The position numbers were made by a program, and so were the translations under genes. Of a DNA stretch of 64,000 nucleotides, positions 44,757-54,221 are shown in pieces; the first letter of the stretch is position 1; each line of letters opens with the position of its first letter. Source of the DNA: Candidatus Pelagibacter communis (GTDB taxonomy: Bacteria > Pseudomonadota > Alphaproteobacteria > Pelagibacterales > Pelagibacteraceae); assembly GCF_012932795.1 (NCBI RefSeq), contig NZ_LANA01000001.1, positions 387,679 through 451,678 of the forward strand. Direction: 5' to 3'. Under the pieces are notes generated by a model that saw nothing but the letters and a program-made list of their open reading frames with translations, ran no database searches and was not told the origin of the DNA.

Positions 44757-46571
44757 CTAGTGTTGTTTTCCTAGAACTGTTTTACCGCTAGGAACACGAA
44801 CTTCATCAACCATGTCTTGAGTAGCTTTGTCTGGTGCAGCTGTTAGTAAACTAACAACAACCATAGAAACTAAACTAACTAGTGATCCAAAGATACCGAA
44901 TGTAAGTTGAGTTATACCCCAGAATCCAGCTCCACCAGTACGCACATGAATTAAGTACCATGTACCAGCGGCTAAACCTAGAAGCATTCCTGCAACAGCA
45001 CCTGGTCCGTTCGCTCTCTTCCACCATACACCTAGTACAAGTGGGAAGAACAATCCAGACATCGCAAAGTCAAAAGCCCATATTACTGAACCTAAGATAC
45101 CTTGGATACCCATTGCGGCAATAGTTGCTCCAGCAAAACCAATTATTACAAGTAATACCCTTGCAACAATCAATCTTTTTGCAGTTTCTGCTTTTGGATC
45201 AATGATCTTGTAATACAAGTCATGAGACAAAGCATTTGCAATCGCTAAAACTAAACCATCAGCTGTAGACATGGCAGCAGCCATACCTCCAGCAGCAACT
45301 AAACCTGAGATCACATAAGGTAATCCAGCAATTTCCGGAGTAGCTAATACAACGGCTTTACCACCCATGAAAAACTCGTTTAACTCAACAGTTCCATTTC
45401 CGTTAAAGTCGCTAACAAACATTAAGTTAGCTTGGTTCCAGTTTTGATACCAGTCTATTGCCTGAACTTCAGCTATTGACTTACCAATAATCCCTGTTGA
45501 AAGTGTTGGATCAATCAGTGATAGTTTTGATAATGTCGCTAGCATCGGCGCAGTTGAGTATAAAATGAAGATGAAAAGTAGCGACCATGCCACAGATCTT
45601 CTAGCTGATTTTACACTTGGAGTAGTAAAGTATCTCATCATAACGTGAGGCAAAGAAGCTGTTCCTGCCATCATACAAATTGCTAGAGAAATGAATCCCC
45701 AATTTGTTCCGTTAACTGATGAATGCGCTTTAGTTATTCCAGCTAAGCCTTTTGGTACTGTAGCTAAGTCAGCAGCAGAGTTTTTAACAAAACCAAACTG
45801 ACCTTCTAGCTCAGCAATTCTAGCTACTTCATCCGCCAACATCAAATGTGGGAAGATACCAGCACCCATTTTACTACTGATCCAGAATACAGGAAGTAAG
45901 TAAGCAATAATTAAAACTATATATTGCGCGACTTGCGTCCATGTAACCGCTCGCATTCCACCAAGCATTGAACAAAGCAATATACTTGCTAATCCAACAT
46001 ACACAGCTATCTCAAAAGGAATATCTAATGCTACCGAAGCAATAGTTCCTGTTGCGTTAATTTGTGCAGTCACATAAGTGAATGAAGCTACTGTTAATAC
46101 TAATACCGCTGAAAGTCTTGCCGTGTTACCACCATATCTTGTACCAACAAAATCTGGAACTGTGTAACAGCCAAATTTTCTTAAGTAAGGTGCTAACAAA
46201 GTAGACACAAGTATATATCCACCTGTCCATCCAACTAGAAGCGCCATGTATCCATAGCCCTTAAAGTAAATACCACCTGCCATAGCAACGAATGAAGCAC
46301 CAGACATCCAGTCTGCTGCAGTAGCCATTCCGTTGAATACAGTTGGGACTTGTCTTCCTGCTACGTAATACGCATCTACTTGAAGTGTACGTGAAAGATA
46401 TCCAATTACTGCATAGATACCAACAGTGAATGCAACAAAAGCTATTCCGATTGCTTTTGCAGACATCCCCATTTGTTCAGCTATTGCCATTAAGATTATG
46501 AATCCTATAAAACCACCTGTATAGATTCCATAAACTTTTGGCAAATTGTCGATAAATTTACCTTTAATCAT
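44757..46571 (-). CDS. Sodium:solute symporter (SSS family, acetate/organic acid type)
   Basis: A large inner-membrane Na+-coupled transporter of 604 residues with about 13 hydrophobic helices. YYVAGRQVPTVFNGMATAADWMSGASFVAMAG (in part) is the family signature near residues 68-100, and GGMAAAMSTADGLVLAIANALSHDLY (in part) lies near 430-455. The associated DUF4212 small subunit gene ends on its ATG, and acs lies 1.0 kb beyond, so acetate or a related carboxylate is a likely substrate; this is inferred. Codon use is G/C-richer than in neighbours, suggesting strong expression. Confidence 0.93.
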   Translation of the reverse strand: MIKGKFIDNLPKVYGIYTGGFIGFIILMAIAEQMGMSAKAIGIAFVAFTVGIYAVIGYLSRTLQVDAYYVAGRQVPTVFNGMATAADWMSGASFVAMAGGIYFKGYGYMALLVGWTGGYILVSTLLAPYLRKFGCYTVPDFVGTRYGGNTARLSAVLVLTVASFTYVTAQINATGTIASVALDIPFEIAVYVGLASILLCSMLGGMRAVTWTQVAQYIVLIIAYLLPVFWISSKMGAGIFPHLMLADEVARIAELEGQFGFVKNSAADLATVPKGLAGITKAHSSVNGTNWGFISLAICMMAGTASLPHVMMRYFTTPSVKSARRSVAWSLLFIFILYSTAPMLATLSKLSLIDPTLSTGIIGKSIAEVQAIDWYQNWNQANLMFVSDFNGNGTVELNEFFMGGKAVVLATPEIAGLPYVISGLVAAGGMAAAMSTADGLVLAIANALSHDLYYKIIDPKAETAKRLIVARVLLVIIGFAGATIAAMGIQGILGSVIWAFDFAMSGLFFPLVLGVWWKRANGPGAVAGMLLGLAAGTWYLIHVRTGGAGFWGITQLTFGIFGSLVSLVSMVVVSLLTAAPDKATQDMVDEVRVPSGKTVLGKQH

Positions 46572-46834
46572 TATTTATCCTCCCTTTCGCTGAAACCAAA
46601 CTCTTCATCTATCTTCTCTTGTCTACCTGCAAACCAGAAGTTCAATATTACAAATGCTAATAATGAACCCTGACATGTCATATAATATGACAGCGGGTAT
46701 CCAAAAGGTCTGAAGCTAGATGCTTCCATTTCAGTTCCGAAAAAAAAGATGCCTATTGAAAAGAAAAACCAGATTGCTAAAGTAATAAATAGCAGTCCCT
46801 TAGTTTTTCCCCAATGTTTTTCTTTGTTTGACAT
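46571..46834 (-). CDS. DUF4212 symporter small subunit
   Basis: An 87-residue membrane protein with two helices (GLLFITLAIWFFFSIGIFFFG and YYMTCQGSLLAFVILNFWFAG, near 14-34 and 50-70). The PFGYPLSYYMTCQGSL region is typical of DUF4212, which always partners an SSS-type symporter. Its stop overlaps the symporter ATG by one base, implying coupled translation in a fixed ratio. A GGGAG ribosome site precedes its start. Confidence 0.92.
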   Translation of the reverse strand: MSNKEKHWGKTKGLLFITLAIWFFFSIGIFFFGTEMEASSFRPFGYPLSYYMTCQGSLLAFVILNFWFAGRQEKIDEEFGFSEREDK

Positions 46835-46870
46835 TTTTTACTCTCCCTATAGGTTAAAAATGAAACCATA

Positions 46871-46881
46871 CTCATAATGAG
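46871..46881. promoter_or_regulatory. Short palindrome upstream of the symporter operon
   Basis: CTCATAATGAG is a perfect 5+1+5 palindrome 37 bp upstream of the DUF4212 start, in the 120-bp divergent gap that must hold promoters for two transcription units. It could be an operator. A length of 11 bases is near chance level, so the support is weak. Confidence 0.25.
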
Positions 46882-46954
46882 GTGGAATTAAACCCTAAAA
46901 AACACTCCTAATTAAGCCACTTTTATAATATAAAACAACTAGGAGTAGATAAAA

Positions 46955-47578
46955 GTGCTTAAATATAAACTTAAATTAAAAGACGTAAAACTTGAAGATT
47001 TTAAAATCTATTTATTAGCTTTATTTAAAGGAATTTTACCCAAAAAAAAAATTAAAAATAATGAAGAGCTCAAGTTATTTATTCAAAAAAAGTCTGCATG
47101 GGTATCCCAAGTAACTTTATATAATTATTTAAAAACAAGGATGGGAACTAAATGGGTGTTACACTTCGATGATGAAAAATTTCTAGAGTCTATAAATAAA
47201 GCAAAGTGGAACATTTATTCTATAGCTCTTCAAGATCTCACATTTTTTTGTTTATCATATTTGAGTGTATTTCATAATTATCAAGAAACACATAATGCAA
47301 AAAATATTTACGAAACGATCCTTGATGAAGAAATTAAAAATAATATGCCTGAAGAAATAATTTTGATAGCAAAAGAAAAATTTCTTAAAAGATTAGAAAA
47401 GATTGATTGGAATGCTTACTATAAATCTTGGCCTTTTAATGAAAGTGCACTAGCATTATATGAGTGGGCACCAATAGCTGAAGAATTGAAAGTGTTAGAT
47501 AGAAAAATAGTTTTAAATTCGATGATACTAAAGTGGGATAATATTAAAGATGAGTTTATTAAATTAATAAAAGTCTAA
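46955..47578 (+). CDS. Conserved-looking protein of unknown function
   Basis: I do not recognise a functional family. The 207-residue product begins at GTG 46955 with a strong AGGAG nine bases upstream. It is soluble, mostly helical and Trp/Tyr rich; [25 protein letters not shown] near 47-71 (in part) and [21 protein letters not shown] near 80-100 look like conserved blocks. It diverges from the symporter operon and its stop codon overlaps the convergent acs stop by four bases. Its setting between symporter and acs hints at carboxylate metabolism, but that is only context. Confidence 0.75.
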   Translation: MLKYKLKLKDVKLEDFKIYLLALFKGILPKKKIKNNEELKLFIQKKSAWVSQVTLYNYLKTRMGTKWVLHFDDEKFLESINKAKWNIYSIALQDLTFFCLSYLSVFHNYQETHNAKNIYETILDEEIKNNMPEEIILIAKEKFLKRLEKIDWNAYYKSWPFNESALALYEWAPIAEELKVLDRKIVLNSMILKWDNIKDEFIKLIKV

Positions 47579-49662
47579 ATATTTTTTCTATTATCAACTA
47601 AGCTTTGTACAACACTTGGATCAGCTAGAGTTGAGGTATCTCCTAATTGATCATGTTCGTTAGCGGCAATTTTTCTTAAAATTCTTCTCATAATTTTTCC
47701 TGATCTTGTTTTTGGTAATCCAGGTGAGAAGTGAATTATATCAGGTGTAGCAAGAGGGCCAATTTGTTTTCTAACCCAAAGTTTTAAATCTCTCTCAAGT
47801 TCTCCGTTAGGCTCTTCCCCTACGTTTAAAGTTACATAGCAATAAAGACCATTTCCTTTTATATCATGTGGATAGCCAACAACTGCAGATTCAGCTACTT
47901 TTTCGTGAGCCACAAAAGCACTTTCTATCTCAGCTGTTCCTAAATTATGACCAGAAACTATTATTACATCATCAACACGACCCGTTATCCAATAATACCC
48001 ATCTTTGTCCCTTTTTGCTCCGTCACCTGTAAAATATTTTCCATCAAATTGTGAAAAATAAGTATCTATAAATCTTTGATGATCTCCGTAAACAGTTCTC
48101 ATTTGCCCAGGCCAAGACTGAGAAATACACAGTCTTCCTTCACCAGCACCTTTAATTTCTTTACCATTTTTATCTATAATTGAGGGTTTAATACCATAAA
48201 ATGGTTTGGTTGCTGAGCCAGGTTTAAGATTAATAGCACCTGTTTGTGGAGAAATTAAAATGCCACCAGTTTCAGTTTGCCACCAAGTATCAACTATAGG
48301 ACATTTGGAATTTCCAACTGTCTTATAATACCACAACCAAGCTTCAGGATTTATAGGTTCACCTACTGTTCCTAATAACTTTAAGGATTTCCTCGATGTT
48401 TTTTTCACATATTTGTCACCTTCTCGCATTATTGATCTAATGGCAGTAGGAGCTGTATAAAAAATATTAACTTTATATTTATCAATAATTTGCCACCATC
48501 TTGACCAATCAGGATAATTTGGGACTCCTTCATGCATTATTGTTGTAGCTCCGTTAGCTAGTGGTCCATAAATAATATAGCTATGTCCAGTAACCCATCC
48601 TATGTCCGCTGTACACCAGTATACGTCTCTTGGTTTGTAGTTAAAAATATATTGATGAGTCATTGAAGCGTAAACCATATATCCACCAGTGGTGTGTAAT
48701 ACGCCCTTCGGTTTACCTGTTGATCCTGATGTGTAAAGAATAAATAAAGGATCCTCTGCATTCATTTCTTCTGGTTCACATTTATTAGAAACATCTTTAA
48801 TTAAATCTTCATACCAAACATCTCTTCCATCTACCCAATTAATATAATTACCAGTTCTTTTTATAACTATGCACTTTTTGACATTAGGACAATTTATTAA
48901 AGCTTCATCAACATTAATTTTTAAAGGAATAATTTTTCCACCTCTTACACCCTCATCAGATGTAATAATATATTCAGACTCACAGTCATTTATTCTTCCT
49001 GATATAGACTCTGCTAAAAAACCACCAAAAATAATTGAGTGAATAGCACCAATTCTTGCACAAGCCAACATTGTAATTGCTAACTCCGGTATCATTGTTA
49101 GATAAATTGTAACGCGATCACCTTTTTTAATTCCTAATTTTTTTAGGCCGTTTGCTGCTTTTGAAACTTCAGAATGTAGCTGTTTGTAAGAAATTTTTCT
49201 TGTATCATTGGGGTTATCACCAACCCAAATAATTGCAGTTTTATCTTTTTTATCTTTTAGGTGTCTATCAATACAATTACTTGATGCGTTGAGTGTTCCA
49301 TCTTCATACCATTTAATTTTTACATCTGTTTTGCTATATTTTACATTTTTAATTTTTTTATATGGTTTGATCCACGTTATTCTCTTTCCTTCTTTTTTCC
49401 AAAATTCGTTATTATTTTTAATAGAATCTGAATATTTTTTTTGATATTTTGTTTTGTTGACCAATGCAGCCTTTATCCACTCAGGTCTAGTTTTGAAAAT
49501 TAATTCTTTTTCTATATCGTTTTTAACTTTGGATTTTACTTTTCTAGAAACCTTTTTTTTAACTTTAGGTTTTACTTTTCTAGAAACTTTTTTTTTAACT
49601 TTAAATTTTACTTTTCTAGAAACGTTTTTTTTAACTTTAGACTTTTTCTTTTTTTTTGGCAT
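47575..49662 (-). CDS. acs: Acetyl-CoA synthetase with Lys-rich N-terminal extension
   Basis: Acs activates acetate to acetyl-CoA via acetyl-AMP. The adenylation core loop is [23 protein letters not shown], seen as [15 protein letters not shown], followed by WWQTETGG and [21 protein letters not shown] (in part); the C-terminal [17 protein letters not shown] holds the Lys that is acetylated in relatives. The usual Acs N-terminus starts at about residue 58. Before it lies a Lys/Val/Arg-rich extension built from three 12-residue repeats. 695 residues compares with about 650. It starts six bases after the EVE gene, with no clear ribosome site. Confidence 0.95.
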   Translation of the reverse strand: MPKKKKKSKVKKNVSRKVKFKVKKKVSRKVKPKVKKKVSRKVKSKVKNDIEKELIFKTRPEWIKAALVNKTKYQKKYSDSIKNNNEFWKKEGKRITWIKPYKKIKNVKYSKTDVKIKWYEDGTLNASSNCIDRHLKDKKDKTAIIWVGDNPNDTRKISYKQLHSEVSKAANGLKKLGIKKGDRVTIYLTMIPELAITMLACARIGAIHSIIFGGFLAESISGRINDCESEYIITSDEGVRGGKIIPLKINVDEALINCPNVKKCIVIKRTGNYINWVDGRDVWYEDLIKDVSNKCEPEEMNAEDPLFILYTSGSTGKPKGVLHTTGGYMVYASMTHQYIFNYKPRDVYWCTADIGWVTGHSYIIYGPLANGATTIMHEGVPNYPDWSRWWQIIDKYKVNIFYTAPTAIRSIMREGDKYVKKTSRKSLKLLGTVGEPINPEAWLWYYKTVGNSKCPIVDTWWQTETGGILISPQTGAINLKPGSATKPFYGIKPSIIDKNGKEIKGAGEGRLCISQSWPGQMRTVYGDHQRFIDTYFSQFDGKYFTGDGAKRDKDGYYWITGRVDDVIIVSGHNLGTAEIESAFVAHEKVAESAVVGYPHDIKGNGLYCYVTLNVGEEPNGELERDLKLWVRKQIGPLATPDIIHFSPGLPKTRSGKIMRRILRKIAANEHDQLGDTSTLADPSVVQSLVDNRKNI
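49516..49623. repeat. 36-bp tandem repeat (3 copies) in acs
   Basis: Three in-frame copies of a 36-bp unit encode VSRKVK-x-KVKKK at residues 14-25, 26-37 and 38-49 (the last degenerate). The hexamer TCTAGA recurs at exact 36-bp steps (49543, 49579, 49615). The unit is a multiple of three, so copy number could change without a frameshift. Confidence 0.9.
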
Positions 49663-49667
49663 GAATT

Positions 49668-50081
49668 TTAAATATTACTCATCTTATTCAAAATTTTCCA
49701 GCTTTTAGAGTCGATAGGCATAACTGATAATCTACTTTGTCTGATAAGCGATAAATGGCTTAGAGCCTTATTATTTTTAACATCTTCAAGTGTCACACTT
49801 TTTTTTAATTTCTCCTTGAACTTTACCTGAACAGCAACAAATCTACCATCTTTGTCAGTTTTATCTAGGAAAGCTTCTTTAATTACTTCGACTATGCCAA
49901 CAATTTCTTTCCCTATATTTGAGTGGTAAAAAAAACAAAAATCTCCTTTTTTCATCTCTTTCAAGTTTTTAGCTGCCTGATAGTTTCTTACCCCATCCCA
50001 TGGAGCACCTTTGGCCCCAGCTTTTTTTTGTTGATCAATTGACCAAACATCAGGTTCTGATTTCATTAACCAATATCGCAT
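49668..50081 (-). CDS. EVE-domain protein
   Basis: A 137-residue EVE (PUA-like) protein of the thymocyte-nuclear-protein-1 type, a family thought to bind modified bases in DNA or [18 protein letters not shown] at the start, [27 protein letters not shown] (in part) near 29-55 and a final [16 protein letters not shown] are characteristic. Its ATG overlaps the tsaD stop by one base; this pairing with tsaD is common in alphaproteobacteria. The ligand is unknown. Confidence 0.93.
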   Translation of the reverse strand: MRYWLMKSEPDVWSIDQQKKAGAKGAPWDGVRNYQAAKNLKEMKKGDFCFFYHSNIGKEIVGIVEVIKEAFLDKTDKDGRFVAVQVKFKEKLKKSVTLEDVKNNKALSHLSLIRQSRLSVMPIDSKSWKILNKMSNI

Positions 50082-51154
50082 TACAGTCTTACTCCAGCAC
50101 CTTTTAAAAAGGCAGCATCTTCATCTAAGGGCCATCTTGGTTTTGCAGGATAGTTTAACTTATTAAACTGATTTAATTTAAATTTTTCTAGCCCAACCAT
50201 TGCAATCATTGCAGCATTATCTCCACATAAATTGATAGGTGGAAATATTGCTTCAAAATTTTCTTCTTTACAAAGATTAATCAAGACCCCCCGAATTTTT
50301 TGGTTTGCAGCAACACCTCCAGCAACTACAAATTTATTTTTTGCTGTTCCATTAATTTTTTTAAATTCTTCAAAAGCAATTTTACTTTTTTTATATAATA
50401 TTTCCTCAATAGTTTTTTGAAATGATGCTGCTAAGTCATATTTTTCTTGGTCAGTTTTTATTTGTTTGGATATTTTTAAAACAGCAGTTTTTAATCCTGC
50501 AAAAGATAAATTACACCCACCCTTATAAAAAATTGGCTTTGGTAATTCATATTTTTTAGGATTGCCTTTTTTTGCATATACTTCAATTTGTGGTCCACCA
50601 GGAAATTCTATGCCTAATAATTTTGCAGTTTTATCAAAAGCCTCTCCTACAGCATCATCTATTGTTGTTCCTAATCGTTTATATTTTCCTAAACCTTGAA
50701 CATTTAAAAATTGGGTGTGCCCTCCAGAAATTAAAAGCAACAGATAGGGGTAATTAAGTTCACAATTTAGTTTAGGACTTAATGCATGACCCTCTAAATG
50801 ATTTACAGCAATGAAAGGTTTATTAAGTGAATAGGCCATTGCTTTACCAAAGCTCAAACCAACAGACAAGCAGACTATAAGGCCAGGACCAGCTGTAGAT
50901 GCCACAGCATCTATCTCATCCATTTTTATTCCACTCTCATCAATTGCTTTTTTTGTAATTAAATCTATTTTTTCCACATGCGATCTTGCAGCAAGTTCGG
51001 GAACAACACCCCCAAATTCTCTATGAACATCAATTTGACTTGAAACAATGCTCGATAGAATTGTTGGGATGCCTTGCTTATTTTCAGTTATAATAGCAGC
51101 AGCTGTCTCATCACAGCTTGATTCAATTCCAAGAATTATAGGTTTTTTATTCAT
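50081..51154 (-). CDS. tsaD: tRNA N6-threonylcarbamoyladenosine transferase TsaD
   Basis: TsaD transfers the threonylcarbamoyl group to A37 of ANN-decoding tRNAs, working with TsaB and TsaE. LGIESSCDETAAAI opens the ASKHA fold, and the metal-binding histidines are in AVNHLEGHALSP near 107-118. LLLISGGHTQFL and VAGGVAANQKIR are further signatures. 357 residues is typical. It diverges from hemC 59 bp away, an alphaproteobacterial arrangement. Confidence 0.97.
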   Translation of the reverse strand: MNKKPIILGIESSCDETAAAIITENKQGIPTILSSIVSSQIDVHREFGGVVPELAARSHVEKIDLITKKAIDESGIKMDEIDAVASTAGPGLIVCLSVGLSFGKAMAYSLNKPFIAVNHLEGHALSPKLNCELNYPYLLLLISGGHTQFLNVQGLGKYKRLGTTIDDAVGEAFDKTAKLLGIEFPGGPQIEVYAKKGNPKKYELPKPIFYKGGCNLSFAGLKTAVLKISKQIKTDQEKYDLAASFQKTIEEILYKKSKIAFEEFKKINGTAKNKFVVAGGVAANQKIRGVLINLCKEENFEAIFPPINLCGDNAAMIAMVGLEKFKLNQFNKLNYPAKPRWPLDEDAAFLKGAGVRL

Positions 51155-51213
51155 TAAATTAGTTTTTATTAATAATACAATCTTAATATAAGTATCAAGT
51201 ATAAAGCAAATAA

Positions 51214-52137
51214 ATGAAAAATAGAAAAATTATTATAGGCTCAAGAAGAAGTAAATTAGCAATGATCTATGCAGAAAAAGCTAGAGAAAAAATTTTAAGT
51301 TATGTAAAAAATTTTGGTATTGATGAGGTAGCTATTAAAGAGATTGAAACTAAGGGAGACCAAGTTCTAGATCAAAGATTATCTGAAGTGGGTGGTAAGG
51401 GACTTTTTTCAAAGAATATTGAGGTAGAGTTATTAGACAACAAAATAGATATAGCAGTCCATGCATTAAAGGATATGCCTTCTGAAGAAACTGAAGGTCT
51501 ATTAACAAGTTGTTTTTTAGAAAGAAATGATCCAAGAGAAACTTTAATTAGCAAAAACCATAAACAATTAAAAGATTTATCTCCAAATTCAATTATAGGA
51601 ACATCTTCATTTAGAAGGGAGTTTCAAATAAAAAAGATGAGAGATGATCTTGATTGTAAATTAATTAGAGGCAATGTGGATACAAGAATAAAAAAGCTTA
51701 ATGAAAATTTTTATGATGGAATTATATTATCTTATGCTGGAATTAATTCTTTAGGACTTAATCAAAATATATCTCAAATTTTCTCAACTTCTGAGATTAT
51801 ACCTTGTGCAGGTCAAGGAGTTATCGCTTTGCAATGTAGAGATAATGATAAAGAATTAATAGAGATATTAAAAAGTGTTAATCATCAATTGACACACAAT
51901 TGTATAAAAGCAGAAAGAAATGTTTTAAAGATATTGGAGGGAGATTGTGAAACAGCAGTGGGAGTATTTGCTAGTATTAGTGGCTTTAAAATTAATCTTG
52001 AGGCAGAGCTTTTTTCACTTGATGGCAGTAAAAGGTTTCACCTAAAATTATCTGAAAATATTAACAAAGCTAATGAACTGGGAATAGAAGTTGGAAAGGC
52101 TTTAAAAAAGTTGTCTAATAACTCTCACAAAAAATAG
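51214..52137 (+). CDS. hemC: Hydroxymethylbilane synthase (porphobilinogen deaminase)
   Basis: HemC polymerises four porphobilinogens to hydroxymethylbilane. IGSRRSKLAMIYAEKA is the N-terminal motif, ALKDMPSEETEGL and IGTSSFRREFQI follow, and the dipyrromethane cofactor is attached to the Cys in LEGDCETAVG near residue 245. 307 residues matches. hemD follows after one base, so the two steps to uroporphyrinogen III are co-expressed; hemE/H/J lie near the origin instead. Confidence 0.96.
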   Translation: MKNRKIIIGSRRSKLAMIYAEKAREKILSYVKNFGIDEVAIKEIETKGDQVLDQRLSEVGGKGLFSKNIEVELLDNKIDIAVHALKDMPSEETEGLLTSCFLERNDPRETLISKNHKQLKDLSPNSIIGTSSFRREFQIKKMRDDLDCKLIRGNVDTRIKKLNENFYDGIILSYAGINSLGLNQNISQIFSTSEIIPCAGQGVIALQCRDNDKELIEILKSVNHQLTHNCIKAERNVLKILEGDCETAVGVFASISGFKINLEAELFSLDGSKRFHLKLSENINKANELGIEVGKALKKLSNNSHKK

Positions 52138-52138
52138 T

Positions 52139-52837
52139 ATGCATATTTTATTAACAAGACCAATAGAAGATTGTCACGAAATGATATTAAAATTTCAATC
52201 ATTAGATCATGAAGTGTCTCACTTACCTTTAATCGATATTAAAGCAATCAAACATAAATCCTTAGATTATTCCAAGTTTAATGGAATTATATTTACAAGC
52301 TCTAACGCAATTAAATTTTTAGATTTAAAAAATATTAATAAAAAAATAATATGTTTTTGTGTAGGTAGTGTTACTGAAAAAAAAGCCAGAAGTTTTGGCT
52401 TTCAAAATGTTTTTGCTGCAGACGGAAATATAGATAATTTAAAAGAATTAATATTACAAAACTTTAATTCTTCTGAAGGAAAGCTTCTTTATATTAGTGG
52501 GGAAGTCATCTCCAGTAATTTAGATAAAGATCTAATCTCAAATGGTTACACTATAGAGCGAGTAATTAACTATAGAGCCAACCCAATTGAAAGGTACGAT
52601 GATGATTTTATTGAAAAACTAAAATTAAAGATGCCAGAAATTACTTACATTTACTCACAAAATAGTGCCATTAACTTTTTAAAGATGATTAAAAATTATC
52701 AGTTGGAAAACCTATGGATGAATACTAATTTAATGTGTATTGGAGAAAAAACCTCGGCAATTCTTAATGAAATTAAGTGGAAAAAAATTTTTCTTTTTAA
52801 TCCTGGAGAAGAAGAATTTTTGCTATATAAAATCTAA
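52139..52837 (+). CDS. hemD: Uroporphyrinogen-III synthase
   Basis: HemD closes and inverts ring D of hydroxymethylbilane. The family is poorly conserved; supportive features are the N-terminal ILLTRPIEDCHEM, the FTSSNAIKFL segment near 57-66, CVGSVTEKKARSFGF near 77-91 and VINYRANPIE near 142-151. 232 residues is normal. The position directly after hemC and the two-domain HUP-like pattern make the assignment secure. Confidence 0.92.
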   Translation: MHILLTRPIEDCHEMILKFQSLDHEVSHLPLIDIKAIKHKSLDYSKFNGIIFTSSNAIKFLDLKNINKKIICFCVGSVTEKKARSFGFQNVFAADGNIDNLKELILQNFNSSEGKLLYISGEVISSNLDKDLISNGYTIERVINYRANPIERYDDDFIEKLKLKMPEITYIYSQNSAINFLKMIKNYQLENLWMNTNLMCIGEKTSAILNEIKWKKIFLFNPGEEEFLLYKI

Positions 52838-52839
52838 AT

Positions 52840-53925
52840 ATGGACATATTTAGTAATTTTAGTGACCTGTTTATTTCAGTTTGGTCTAAAGGAATTCGTG
52901 GAGTGGATATTTTTCAAATACTAATTGGTATTGGAATATTTTTTATTTTTTTAATTTTTAGAGGAATAATAAGCAAAGTTATTATTAAAAGACTAGAAGC
53001 CATTGCAAAGAGAACCACAAATAAACTAGATGATACTTTCGTTAGCGCAATGGAAGGACCTGCAAGATTTCTACCAATTGTTTTGGGATTTTTTATTGCA
53101 AGCTATTATATGTCTTTTGGTGAAGATGCTAGAGCTGTAATTGATACAATCAATCGAACCCTAATAACAATTTTAATCTTTTGGTTAATACATCAAGTTG
53201 TTGAACCAATTTCTTACATTTTAAGTGGGTTGGATAAAATGTTAACCCGTGAGTTAATTGGTTGGATTATTAAATCCTTAAAAATTTTGATTTTTATTTT
53301 AGGTTTGGCTGCTGTGTTAGAGCTTTGGGGAATAAAAATAGGACCAATTATTGCTGGACTTGGTTTATTTGGTGTTGCTGTCGCATTAGGTGCACAAGAT
53401 TTATTTAAAAATTTAATCTCAGGAATTTTAGTTTTAGTAGAAAAAAGATTTAAGATTGGTGATTGGATTTTAGTTGAAGGTATTATCGAAGGTGTTGTTG
53501 AGAAGATTGGCTTTAGATCAACTGTTTTAAGAAAATTTGATAAATCTCTAGCTATAATTCCTAATTTCCAGTTTGCTGAGAACGCAGTTATAAATATTAG
53601 TGAAACAACTAACTGGCGAATTGATTGGGCGATAACACTTCAATATGACACTACAGTTGATCAGTTAAAAAAGATAAGAAATGAAATTGAAAATCATATT
53701 AAGAAAAGTGATGATTATGATAACGCCGTAGGAATTGCAGTACGAGTTGAAAAGTTTTCAGATAGCTCTATAGATATGAGAGTTAGATGTTTTACTAATT
53801 CTAATAGCTTTAGTATGTGGCTAGAAGTTAAAGAAAAACTTGCAATTGAAATTAAACAAATTGTGGAAGGTAATAATGCGGCTTTTGCTTTTCCAAGTCA
53901 GTCAATTTATATTGAAAAAAAATGA
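52840..53925 (+). CDS. MscS-family mechanosensitive channel
   Basis: A small-conductance mechanosensitive channel that releases solutes on hypo-osmotic shock. It has four or five membrane helices; the pore-lining region GLGLFGVAVALGAQDLFKNLISGILVL (in part, near 172-197) with Gly/Ala packing is typical, followed by the beta domain EKRFKIGDWILVEGIIEGVVEKIGFRST (in part). The 361 residues exceed minimal MscS by an extra N-terminal helix or two. It overlaps yggT by four bases (ATGA) and starts two bases after hemD. Confidence 0.94.
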   Translation: MDIFSNFSDLFISVWSKGIRGVDIFQILIGIGIFFIFLIFRGIISKVIIKRLEAIAKRTTNKLDDTFVSAMEGPARFLPIVLGFFIASYYMSFGEDARAVIDTINRTLITILIFWLIHQVVEPISYILSGLDKMLTRELIGWIIKSLKILIFILGLAAVLELWGIKIGPIIAGLGLFGVAVALGAQDLFKNLISGILVLVEKRFKIGDWILVEGIIEGVVEKIGFRSTVLRKFDKSLAIIPNFQFAENAVINISETTNWRIDWAITLQYDTTVDQLKKIRNEIENHIKKSDDYDNAVGIAVRVEKFSDSSIDMRVRCFTNSNSFSMWLEVKEKLAIEIKQIVEGNNAAFAFPSQSIYIEKK

Positions 53926-54212
53926 TAGCTATTTTTTATCTATCACTTCAAATATTAAAACTTTATTCTTACGTAGTTATAGCCAATGTAGTTGTTAGTT
54001 GGTTAGTTGCTTTTAATGTTTTAAATACTCAAAATAGGTTTGTTTATTCTGTTTTGGAGATGACTTATCGATTAACAAATCCAGCTCTTAATAAAATAAG
54101 AAGTTTTCTACCTAATTTAGGATCACTAGACATTTCACCAGTAATATTACTGTTATTGATTTGGTTTCTAGAAATGTGTATGAAGCTATACATTGCGCCA
54201 ATGATTTTTTAA
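53922..54212 (+). CDS. yggT: YggT-family membrane protein
   Basis: A 96-residue protein with two membrane helices (YVVIANVVVSWLVAFNVL and ISPVILLLLIWFLEMCMKLYI) and between them the family segment LTNPALNKIRSFLPNLGSLDISP (in part). YggT proteins are implicated in osmotic adaptation and, in other bacteria, cell division; coupling with MscS by ATGA overlap fits an osmotic or envelope role. The function is not established. Confidence 0.9.
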   Translation: MIAIFYLSLQILKLYSYVVIANVVVSWLVAFNVLNTQNRFVYSVLEMTYRLTNPALNKIRSFLPNLGSLDISPVILLLLIWFLEMCMKLYIAPMIF

Positions 54213-54221
54213 GAAAACCTT

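Noticed and set aside
46904-46946. Inverted arms ACTCCTA/TAGGAGT as a regulatory hairpin
   Set aside because: The 29-base spacing is long and one arm is simply the ribosome binding site of the 46955 gene; kept only as a side remark.
49454-49708. Plus-strand frame with a repeated LETFFLTL pattern
   Set aside because: It is the antisense reading of the Lys-rich acs repeat; the repeat is real but the protein is not.
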